Positions 16,398 to 25,300 of a DNA stretch of 39,603 nucleotides are shown in pieces (the stretch's first letter is position 1; every line of letters starts with the position of its first letter). A program made the position numbers and the translations under genes. The notes under the pieces were generated by a model that saw only the letters and a list, made by a program, of their open reading frames with translations, was not told the origin of the DNA and made no database searches. The DNA is taken from NCBI GenBank assembly GCA_003650365.1, contig QMPA01000004.1:1-39603 (forward strand), read 5' to 3'. This DNA is from Bacteroidota bacterium. Lineage in GTDB: Bacteria; Bacteroidota; Bacteroidia; Bacteroidales; F082.

Positions 16398-18128
16398 ATG
16401 AAAAAAATACTCATCATATTTTTGGTTTTGTTTTTTGGAATTGTCATTTCCGGAATGGCGCAAAAAAGGTCTTCCAAAAAGAAACAAGCCGAAAAAGAGC
16501 TGACAGAAAAAGAACACTTTGCACAGGCCGACCTCTTTATGAAGGCTATGAGCGAAAAGTCGTTGAATAACCTTGAAAAGGCAAATGAGCTTTTAGGAAA
16601 AGCCCTGGAAATAAATGCAAAGGATGCTGCTACACATTATGAAAAAGCAAAAATTCTACAAGCATTGGGCAGAAAAGATCAGGCCCTGGAACATGCCTCG
16701 TTGGCGATTACTTTTGATGATACGAATAAGTGGTATAAAGTACTGTATGCCAACCTTTCAAAATCTAACGAAGCCTACGAAACCTATGTTGCAGTTTATG
16801 AAGAATTAGTGGTAGAATATCCCGGAGATCTTAACTTTTTAAACGAATTGGCTTTTGCTTATTATTATACAGGAGATTATAAAAATGCAATAATTACATT
16901 CGATAAAATTGAAGAAATTGTTGGGGTAAATGAAGGGCTTACTACACAAAAAGTTCAACTTTATAGCAGGACATCACAGCCCGAAAAAGCAGTACAGGAA
17001 TACGAAAATTTGATTGAAAGCAATCCTGACGAACCAAGATATTATGCTTTGCTTGCTGAGTTTTGTACCAAGAATAATATGGAGGATAAAGCAATTTGGG
17101 CCTATGAAAAAATTGTAGAACTCAATCCTGACGATCCATATGTACACATTTCTTTGGCTGAATTTTACAAGAACAAAGGTAACGACCAAAAAGCATTTGA
17201 AGAATTGAAAATGGGCATGGCCAATAAAAAACTCGGCCTAAAAACCAAGATCAATATTTTGTTTGGCTACTATTCTGGTCAGTTAACAGATGAGCAAAGA
17301 AAGCAGGCACTGGAACTTTCGGAAATACTTAAACAAACACATCCTGATGACATATTGGGCGAATCATTTTATGCAACTATGCTTTATGAAAATAAAGAGT
17401 ATGAAGGTGCCAGGACGATTTTTAGGGAAATCCTGAATGAAGATACCGGAAATTATCCTTTCTGGGAACAGTTGTTATTTTGCGATTTATACCTTGAAGA
17501 TAATGTGCAATTGACCAAGGATTCGGAAGATGCCATCGACCTGTTTCCATCTTACCCATTGCCCTACTTTTTTGCTGGAATCGGGAATTTTCAATTAAAA
17601 GATTTTGTTAAAGCACAAGCTTTTCTTGAGTCGGGAAAAGAATTTGTGGTGAACAACAATGCTTTGCTCGAGCAGTTTTATTCAACATTGGGCGATACGT
17701 ACAACGAACTTGAAAACTATGAAGCATCCTATGCTGCCTACGATAAGGTATTGAGTCTTAACCCTGTGAATGCCACAGTATTGAATAATTATTCCTATTA
17801 TCTTTCGTTAAGGTCAGAGCAACTTGATAAGGCTGAAAAGATGGCTGCAAAGTCTGTAGAGCTTGATCCGTATAACAGCAATAACCTGGATACTTATGCC
17901 TGGGTTTTGTTTAAAAGGGAAAAATATGAAGAGGCTCTCGAATGGATAAAAAAAGCATTGGGCAATGGTGGCGCGGACAGCGGTGTTGTACTTGAACACT
18001 ATGGCGATATTTTATACAAAATGGGTGAAACAGAAAAAGCCATCGATTTCTGGACCAGGGCTAAAAAGCAAAAAGATTATTCCAAATTGCTCGATAAAAA
18101 ACTAAAAGACGGAAAACTATATGAATAA
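16398..18128 (+). CDS. Exported tetratricopeptide-repeat protein
   Basis: A 576-residue protein with a signal peptide (MKKILIIFLVLFFGIVISGMAQ), then a basic stretch (RSSKKKQ) and helical repeats of ~34 residues over almost the whole length; typical repeat ends such as ALEINAKDAATHYEKAKI, IVELNPDDPYVHISLAEF, VLSLNPVNATVLNNYSYYL and SVELDPYNSNNLDTYAWVL fit TPR units. No enzymatic motif is visible, so it probably serves as a periplasmic or outer-membrane-associated scaffold. It overlaps the DUF4292 lipoprotein gene by eight bases, indicating translational coupling, and an EnvC-like gene follows. This order (dut, TPR, DUF4292, EnvC-like) is, as I recall, widely kept in Bacteroidota, suggesting a shared envelope function. 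Confidence 0.88.
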   Translation: MKKILIIFLVLFFGIVISGMAQKRSSKKKQAEKELTEKEHFAQADLFMKAMSEKSLNNLEKANELLGKALEINAKDAATHYEKAKILQALGRKDQALEHASLAITFDDTNKWYKVLYANLSKSNEAYETYVAVYEELVVEYPGDLNFLNELAFAYYYTGDYKNAIITFDKIEEIVGVNEGLTTQKVQLYSRTSQPEKAVQEYENLIESNPDEPRYYALLAEFCTKNNMEDKAIWAYEKIVELNPDDPYVHISLAEFYKNKGNDQKAFEELKMGMANKKLGLKTKINILFGYYSGQLTDEQRKQALELSEILKQTHPDDILGESFYATMLYENKEYEGARTIFREILNEDTGNYPFWEQLLFCDLYLEDNVQLTKDSEDAIDLFPSYPLPYFFAGIGNFQLKDFVKAQAFLESGKEFVVNNNALLEQFYSTLGDTYNELENYEASYAAYDKVLSLNPVNATVLNNYSYYLSLRSEQLDKAEKMAAKSVELDPYNSNNLDTYAWVLFKREKYEEALEWIKKALGNGGADSGVVLEHYGDILYKMGETEKAIDFWTRAKKQKDYSKLLDKKLKDGKLYE

Positions 18129-18945
18129 AGGACTTAAGATATTATTTCTTTTTGCGCTGCCAGCGACTTTGATTTTTACATCGTCTTGTAAATCCACGCG
18201 CTCCACCCTTAAAAAACCACTGAAAGAGCAAGGTTTCGATTTCCTGTATTCGCGAATGCTCGAAAACCAAATTAGTTTTGATTACCTGAATGCGAAGTTT
18301 AATATCGTTTATCAAAAGGGAAAAAAGAAAACAGATTTACGCGGGCAGTTGCGTATTCGGAAAGATAGTATTATTTGGGTATCCTTATCGCCTGCATTGG
18401 GTATTGAAGCAGCCAGAATATCGCTGTCTAACGATTCAGTTAAATTCATCAACCGCTTAAACAAAACCTACCTTACCGGCGAATATAAAATACTCGACAG
18501 TTTATTACGAACGTCTATAGATTACTCCATTGTCGAATCGATGATAATTGGAAATGACCTTACACAATATGATGTTTCTAAATTTAAAGCCTCTGTTGAT
18601 GGCGGATTGTATAGGATAACTATACAGAAGAGAACAAAGATTAGAAAGTATATGCGAAAAGGCGAAATCGAATCAAAAGTTCTGGTACAAAACATTTGGC
18701 TTGATCCGGAGAATTATAAAATTCGGAAAATTGAAATTAGAGAACTTGGCGATGACAATAAAAAGCTTCAGGTATTTTACAATAAGTATCAAGCAGTTGA
18801 AAACCAGTTATTTCCTTCGGAGGTAAGAATTGAGATTATTGCGGAAAATAAAATAACGATTGATATTAAATTTGGCAAAACGGAATTAAATGTACCGCTA
18901 AAGTTCCCATTTAGGATTTCGAAAAAATATGAGCGGATTTATTAA
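18121..18945 (+). CDS. DUF4292 lipoprotein, possibly LolA/LolB-like
   Basis: A 274-residue lipoprotein: the signal peptide ends in a lipobox with Cys23 (FTSSC-KSTRS), and no Asp follows the Cys. The body is predicted to be almost entirely beta strands. The block LNAKFNIVYQKGKKKTDLRGQLRIRKDSIIWVSLSP, followed by EAARISLSNDSVKFINRLNKTYLTG, has the strand pattern of lipoprotein-carrier folds (LolA/LolB), and I believe DUF4292 belongs to that clan. If so, it may receive or insert lipoproteins or another lipid-like ligand at the outer membrane, but this is inference. Its start overlaps the TPR gene by eight bases, and the EnvC-like gene starts 19 bases after its stop. Family call confident; function unknown. 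Confidence 0.88.
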   Translation: MNKGLKILFLFALPATLIFTSSCKSTRSTLKKPLKEQGFDFLYSRMLENQISFDYLNAKFNIVYQKGKKKTDLRGQLRIRKDSIIWVSLSPALGIEAARISLSNDSVKFINRLNKTYLTGEYKILDSLLRTSIDYSIVESMIIGNDLTQYDVSKFKASVDGGLYRITIQKRTKIRKYMRKGEIESKVLVQNIWLDPENYKIRKIEIRELGDDNKKLQVFYNKYQAVENQLFPSEVRIEIIAENKITIDIKFGKTELNVPLKFPFRISKKYERIY

Positions 18946-18964
18946 AGCCCTATAAATTCAAAAA

Positions 18965-20173
18965 ATGATTAGCCGTAAACATTGTACTTCCATTGTTCTC
19001 TTTTTTTTGCTCTTCCTCTCTGCCTTCCCCCTATTCAGTCAGGATCAACAAAAGCTCGAGAAAGAAAGAAAGAAAATTGAGGCTGACATCAAGTATACAA
19101 ATGACCTTCTTGAAGAAACCAAAAAAAGCAAGAACACAACGGTTTATAAACTCCGGCTCATAGGTAAAAGAATAGACCAGCGCAATAATTTAATCACAAC
19201 ACTTAGGAAAGAGATTGATGTAATTAAACGTAAAATCAGGAATACCGAAGACGGTATTGACGGTTTAAACGAGGAACTTTCAGCATTAAAGAGTGACTAT
19301 GCAAAAGTTGCTTATTTTGCGTACAAGCACAAGACATCTTACAATAAACTCATTTTTTTATTTTCTGCCGAAGACCTGAATCAAGCTTATCAGCGAATGC
19401 GTTATTTGGATCAAATTGGTGCATTTATTCGCAATGAAGCCAAACTAATCAGGGAAAAGGAAAGTATAAAAGAAGAAGAACTCAAAGTATTGAAGCGGCA
19501 GAAATCAGAGAAAAACAACCTTTTGGAGGCTCAAAATATTCAGTTGCTAAAGTTGGAACAGGAAGAATCGGAAAAGAAAAAGGTCAAATCAAAGCTTTCA
19601 GGAAAAGAAAAGCAATTGCGGGCTTCTTTGCGTGCTCAGGAAAAAGAAGCGAAAAAACTTAAGAAAAAAATTGAGGACATTATCGCCAGGGAACTTGCAC
19701 TTACAAAACCCAAAAGCAAGGGGGCATCTTACGCCCTTACTCCTGAAGAAAAACTACTCTCCAGTTCATTTGCAGCAAACAAAGGGAAACTGCCCTGGCC
19801 TACTGTAAGCGGGCTGGTTTCGGAAACATTTGGTGTTCACCGTCACCCTGTTTTAAAGAATGTAAAAACCAAGAACAATGGACTGAATATTGTTACGTCA
19901 AAGGGAAGCGAAGTACGCACTGTTTTCTCGGGAGAAGTAGTAAGCGTTGTTACCATTACCACAACCAATAAAGCCGTAATTGTTAAGCATGGCGATTACT
20001 TTTCTGTTTACTCCAATATGGATGCCATTTATGTAAAGAAAGGTGACCGCCTGGAAACCAAAGCAAACATAGGCCGTGTACACACTGATACAAAGGGAAA
20101 AACAGAACTTCATTTTGAAATATGGCTGGGGAAGGTTTTGCTTAATCCATCTCTTTGGATATTAAAACGCTAG
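18965..20173 (+). CDS. EnvC-like protein with degenerate LytM (M23) domain
   Basis: A 402-residue exported protein: signal peptide (to about residue 26, FPLFSQ), a long charged coiled coil (~27-250), and a C-terminal LytM/M23 domain (~285-402). This is the layout of EnvC, which activates cell-wall amidases at division rather than cutting peptidoglycan itself. The zinc ligands are mostly gone: the H...D pair is N304 and N308 (NNGLN), the histidine after YS is N351, and of the final HxH only H383 remains (ELHFE). Thus it should be non-catalytic. It closes the plus-strand run after the TPR and DUF4292 genes and ends 16 bases from the converging S8 protease gene. No amidase partner gene is in the window. 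Confidence 0.92.
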   Translation: MISRKHCTSIVLFFLLFLSAFPLFSQDQQKLEKERKKIEADIKYTNDLLEETKKSKNTTVYKLRLIGKRIDQRNNLITTLRKEIDVIKRKIRNTEDGIDGLNEELSALKSDYAKVAYFAYKHKTSYNKLIFLFSAEDLNQAYQRMRYLDQIGAFIRNEAKLIREKESIKEEELKVLKRQKSEKNNLLEAQNIQLLKLEQEESEKKKVKSKLSGKEKQLRASLRAQEKEAKKLKKKIEDIIARELALTKPKSKGASYALTPEEKLLSSSFAANKGKLPWPTVSGLVSETFGVHRHPVLKNVKTKNNGLNIVTSKGSEVRTVFSGEVVSVVTITTTNKAVIVKHGDYFSVYSNMDAIYVKKGDRLETKANIGRVHTDTKGKTELHFEIWLGKVLLNPSLWILKR

Positions 20174-20189
20174 AAAAGGAACAGGTCGA

Positions 20190-22166
20190 TTACTTTTTCA
20201 CCAATTTTCCGGTTTTCAGCATTTGACCATCAACCGAGATTTTATAGAAATAAATGCCACTGGATGATTGGACATTGTCCCATGAAAGCTGTTGAATACC
20301 GGGTGAAATGCCTTTATTTTTTGTAAAAATGATTGTCCCCTTTTGGTCGAAGATCTCTAACAAAACAGTAGCTTTTGTTGTTGTTTCAATTTCGAAAGAG
20401 GCTTTGTCTGTAAAAGGATTTGGAAATACACTAACCGAATTTGTATTTAAAACAATTTCTTCAGTTCCCACATTGGGGTCAACCAGCATTTCAACAAAAA
20501 TGGTCTTGCTGAAAATCCGATTTCCTTCAATGATGACTGCACAGTTATAGAAACCACTATCCATTCCTTCTGTACTAAAATACAAGATAAGCGGTTCTTC
20601 TTCATTTTCTGCTAGTATTCCGCCATCATGGCTCAATGAAATCCAGTCGGGTTGCTCAGGGATGTTAACAGAATAATGCAAGTCCTGAGCACCAAGGTTT
20701 GATAATAAAACAGTGTCTTGTCCGCTGCTGTTTGGCTCAAAAGCAACTTTCACCGAATCTTTGTCAGCCTGCAGAATCGGGGCATTCAGCATCAAATTAA
20801 TAGATTTGAAAACATTCAAGCGGCCACCGCTAACAGTTATTCCAAGAAGGCTGTTTAACTTCTTTACACCATCCATAATAAAGCCCTTAATGAGCAATGC
20901 GCCTTCGGCAGGTTGGTTTTTGTAATTGATCATAAATGTAGAATCAGCTGCTGATAAAATCAATGCAACTGCACCAGTAACATGTGGAGTAGCCATTGAA
21001 GTTCCTGTACTGTTACCATAACCATTGTTCACCCTGCACGACACGACTATAGTCCCTGGCGCTCCCAAATCGATGGTTGTGTCACCGTAAGCTGCCGACA
21101 TATAAAGCTGATCGCTTTTGGTTGTATTGGTAACAGAAATCATATAATCTGTAGTAAAAGCGGTAGGAACATCGCCAACACTGTCAATATCCCAAGGTCG
21201 GTTTGCCGTTGCTCCCATACTCAGTATTCCCAAATGCCCCAACGAATCGTACATGGCTTCCCAAATAGGGAAATTATCAGGATTCCCTTTGTCAACGCCG
21301 AAGGAACAATTATCAGCCACAACAAAAGCCCCTTTTTCGCCATTGGTTTGGTCGTAAGTTTCACGCACAGTATAAACATAAGAAAGTGCTTCTACAACAA
21401 TTGATTCTGTAGTGGAGGTGGAACCTGCAATCGGTAATATTTTAACATTCCAGTTTACGCCACTTACTCCTTTACCATTGTTGCCAATAGCTCCGGCAAT
21501 ACCACCAACGTGCACACCATGATTGTGTTGCGGAATAGTGCCTGAGTGATTGTAAGCATTCCACCCATCGTAATCGTCAATATAACCATTACCATCGTCA
21601 TCATTTCCGTTGTTGGGAACTTCATGGGTGTTTTTCCAAAAGTTCATGTCTTCGTGGTTGAGGTCGGAACCTCCATCAATAATGGCAATAACTATTTCAT
21701 CGTCCAAAGCTGTTTGGCCGCCTGTTGTGATGTCCCAGGCTTCATCGGCATCAATATCAGCATCTGGCAGGCCTCCATTTTGACCAGTGTTTTTTAATGC
21801 CCATTGGTCGCCAATACGGGGGTCATTGGGAAGGGTATCGTTGGTGTTGCGCAACTCGACATAATGGTTGTTTTGAACATTAACAACGGATTTTTCTAAT
21901 TGTAAAGCATTGAGAAAATTAGAATGACTTGTTTTTGATGAGTTAAAACGCAAAAGAAAAATATTGAATCTTTCAGAAACTGTTTGAACTGACTGCAGAT
22001 TGTATTGTTTAAAATGCTTCTCAAGAATATGTACTTCGGAGGCACTGTTGAGTTGAACTAACACTTCTCCATCAATATAATTGGTGTTGGTTTGTTTTTG
22101 TCCGTAAGTTATAATGCTTACGCTGAGGATTAAAACAATAGTTGCAAAGAGGAATTTAATATTCAT
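20190..22166 (-). CDS. Secreted S8 subtilisin-like protease with T9SS sorting domain
   Basis: Predicted extracellular serine endopeptidase of 658 residues. Signal peptide (to about residue 22), an inhibitor-like propeptide (~28-105), and the catalytic triad Asp164 (AIIDGGSDLNHEDM), His216 (HNHGVHVGGIAG) and Ser390 (STGTSMATPHVTG), with oxyanion Asn286 (DNCSFG). Between Asp and His lies an acidic, metal-binding-like loop (NNGNDDDGNGYIDD), common in Bacteroidota subtilases. A beta-sandwich region (~475-570) precedes the type A sorting domain (VFPNPFTDKASFEIE to the terminal KLVKK). The ATG at 22166 gives a clean signal peptide. It is on the same strand as the C25 peptidase gene but is separated from it by a terminator hairpin, so it is probably transcribed alone. 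Confidence 0.94.
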   Translation of the reverse strand: MNIKFLFATIVLILSVSIITYGQKQTNTNYIDGEVLVQLNSASEVHILEKHFKQYNLQSVQTVSERFNIFLLRFNSSKTSHSNFLNALQLEKSVVNVQNNHYVELRNTNDTLPNDPRIGDQWALKNTGQNGGLPDADIDADEAWDITTGGQTALDDEIVIAIIDGGSDLNHEDMNFWKNTHEVPNNGNDDDGNGYIDDYDGWNAYNHSGTIPQHNHGVHVGGIAGAIGNNGKGVSGVNWNVKILPIAGSTSTTESIVVEALSYVYTVRETYDQTNGEKGAFVVADNCSFGVDKGNPDNFPIWEAMYDSLGHLGILSMGATANRPWDIDSVGDVPTAFTTDYMISVTNTTKSDQLYMSAAYGDTTIDLGAPGTIVVSCRVNNGYGNSTGTSMATPHVTGAVALILSAADSTFMINYKNQPAEGALLIKGFIMDGVKKLNSLLGITVSGGRLNVFKSINLMLNAPILQADKDSVKVAFEPNSSGQDTVLLSNLGAQDLHYSVNIPEQPDWISLSHDGGILAENEEEPLILYFSTEGMDSGFYNCAVIIEGNRIFSKTIFVEMLVDPNVGTEEIVLNTNSVSVFPNPFTDKASFEIETTTKATVLLEIFDQKGTIIFTKNKGISPGIQQLSWDNVQSSSGIYFYKISVDGQMLKTGKLVKK

Positions 22167-22203
22167 ACTACTTGTTTTTCAAATGATTCTTGGCGAAAAT
22201 AAG

Positions 22204-22240
22204 TAAAAAAACCGGCTCAGTAATTAGACTGAACCAGTTT
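22204..22240 (-). terminator. Rho-independent terminator after the C25 peptidase gene
   Basis: Arms 22209-22220 and 22229-22240 form a 12-bp stem with an 8-base loop, followed in minus-strand RNA by a run of seven U. The two non-complementary positions are C-A mismatches on the plus strand but G-U wobble pairs in minus-strand RNA, so the hairpin is only perfect in the direction of the C25 gene. That is good evidence of selection for termination of that transcript. Confidence 0.8.
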
Positions 22241-22258
22241 CAGGTTTTTCAAATCTAA

Positions 22259-22286
22259 GCGGTTTCAGGCTTTTGTGTAAAACCGC
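22259..22286. repeat. Inverted repeat between the C25 stop and its terminator
   Basis: GCGGTTT (22259-22265) and AAACCGC (22280-22286) are perfect complements around a 14-base loop, in the 3' untranslated region of the C25 gene. It could be a second, weaker 3' hairpin protecting the mRNA end. Confidence 0.4.
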
Positions 22287-22310
22287 GGTGAATTAGCACT
22301 TTCTCTTTTG

Positions 22311-25300
22311 TTATTGAATTAGTACTTTCCTGCTGTATCGCTTTCCGTTTTGTTTAACAACCAGAATATAAACCCCTGACTGGAGTTCAGGATTACTGAA
22401 TACCTGTGTAAAACCGTTGGATGAATTGTTATTTTCCAGGCTCATCACTTCAACACCAAGGTAGTTAAACAGCTTTATTTGCACAGGTGATTTTTCCAGT
22501 GTTTTAATGGTCAGACTAAAGATTCCATTGTTGGGATTGGGAGCAACCATCATCATTAATTCTTTATCTGGTGTGGTAAAAGCACCAACGGTATTGTCAA
22601 TAAAAATAATGAGCGAATCGGAAAACGAACCCATTCCACAATCATTAACAGCACTTACTTTTAAGCTCGCTTCACCAAGATATTCATCATTCCAAAAAAC
22701 CGTAGCCATATTGTCATTGGCAATAATCGATCCGGATTCTTCGGGCCATAATTCCCATACGTAGTCCAAAACTCCATCTACTTCCTGTACAGTATAATCG
22801 GTTTCGGTAACATTGTAAACATCAACATAATCAGGACCTACCGGTGTTTCAGGGGCTTCAGCTGTTTGCTTGAAAGTTAAGGTCATATCATCAGAATATG
22901 CATCGCCTTCAACATCAATAATGTGTAGAGTAAGTATGATGCTTTTGTTTTCGTAATCATTGGGCCCGGGTGTATAAACCGGTGTAAAAAGACTGTCATT
23001 ACTAAATTCGCCATCACCAGAGGTAGTCCAGAAAACAGTATTGTAATTGGTTGCCGTACCCTTGCAAAAGAAACCAGAACCTTCGCAGCTTTCCTCATCG
23101 GGGCCTGCGAATAATGTAGTAACAAGCATGGTGGGTAATTCAATGTAATCAAGCCAGGCCTTGTCAGCACCTCCATCACCTGAGAAATCTTTTTGATAAA
23201 CCCATTCAAAAGTGTGGAACCCTTGCTGGACAGGGAAACTTTCCTGCCGCCATCCCTGGCTGGTGCCCGACCAACTTCCACGCAAAGTGCCGTCAACATA
23301 AAATTTGAGTTTGTCAAAATCTATTTCAGAAGATACTTTTCTGTAAAACTTAATGTTGTCGTTACCCATTACTTTATAGGTAATTTTAAGCTTTGTGGTT
23401 TGGTTGCTGTTAATTTCTCCTGACACGGCATGGTAGCTTCCTTCGAAAGGATATTCGTATGTAATTTCCCAGGGAAGATTTCCCCCAAATTGCCAGTTGT
23501 GTTTACTGAAGTCACCGGTTTCCCAGTCTTCAAGAAAAATACCAATTTTGGAATAATAGACTTCATTTTCTGAATACCCTGTTGTTGAGGCGTTAAAACG
23601 CATTTCAGCAATAATTGCTTCAGGAACATTCTCGGCAACTGTTACGTTGAATCGTGGATGGGCAGCACCCAGAAACCCAAGGACCGGTATTATTTGATCC
23701 TCGGAGTTTACAGTGATATATTGATTCCATGCAACCATTGAACAAACAACATCCTTTACAATACAGTGTCCTTTGTTGGAGACACTTACAACAAGGTCGG
23801 CTGTTTCACCCGGATCGAGACGACCATTGTTATTTCCAAATTCCGAATCATCAACCACCATTTCTTCGGGGGTAATCTTCGGCGCGTTTACTACCATAAA
23901 AAATTTACTGTTCCAGGTAGAGTCTTGATCATCACAGGCATGTACATCAAACTGTAATTGGTGTTGGTCGGGGACACCATCATGAATATGTAATTTATAA
24001 GCATAATCCCGATTTACATTTTCCCGCGTTTTAATGGTGTCGTAGTTTTCTGTTGGGTCAATAAAAGTAACATAGTCATTATTGGTTGAAAGACTTACTT
24101 CCACGTTAATGGCATCTTTGTTACCTAGGTTTTTAATGACCATACTGATTAAAATATCCTCATCAAACTCTACTTTGTTGTTGTCGTTACCAAGGCTGTC
24201 GCTCACGCTATGTTCATCGTAAAGACAGTAAGCACCTTCTGGAGGAATTACTTCAATGCTGTTTTCATAGCGATAATAATTTTGTCCGGTAATAACAATA
24301 TCAACAAATATACCGGGGTCTTGTGATGGGATGGCAATGTCGAGGGGAGCACCTGTTCCTGTTCCTGTACCAATAATATCATCGCCAATAGTGAGACAAA
24401 TAAATGAACCAGGATTAGAAGTTACTGTAAAATAATCAAGTCCACTAAGTAAAACCTCATCGTGATCGACCGTTAAATATTGTGGAACTTCAAAATACAG
24501 ATTTGTAAAAGCATCACCGTGGTGATGGAAAAGATGGTAGGTAACCTCTTTGTTATTGCTGTTGTATGGCCAGCTCGATTGTTCAAGAAAGTATTTTCCG
24601 GCAGCATTTCCAAAAGCCGGTAAAACGCCACGCGATTCGGGAGTGGTTCCGTATTCGGGCATAAAATCAGGCCAAAGATTATCATACATTCCCCAAACAT
24701 AAGTATCGTTTACAAACGAATAAGATACTTCAGTAGCGGCAATTATACCGAGTGCGCCGAATTCAGAACGGTGAAATTTTTCGGCAAAACACTCGCCACC
24801 AATATTAAATTTTCCTGTAAGGCAATTGATTGAAAAAACAAAAGTGAGATCCGTATTGTACAATCCGTTAATATCGCTGCTACTATAAGCTGGTTCGCCC
24901 CAACCAGTGGTGCTACCGTGATCGCGGTGTTGAAGTAAAAAGGCACCACTGTTAATATCGTCGTTAATGCGTGTTGCATTGCCACCCCAATCGCTTAGGT
25001 AACCGGGAGTATCAGGAATGTACCCCAGTCCTTCATCCCCAAATTCGTCAATAATGGTTTGTGTATTTGTTGCAGTTGACCAGGGGCCACTGCTGTTACC
25101 ACTGTAAATAGCGTTTTCACGCACGGGAGATTTATCGTGTTCGTTTTCAAAATACCCGGCAATAATTTCTGAACACATTTGAAACCATCGTTCGGTTTGC
25201 CAACCCATGGCTGTAATAGGGTTGGCATAGTAATCAGGATTTGTCGGGGGATTTCGTTCGTAGTTAATGGCCTTCATTACCATTCTTTCCACCATGTTGG

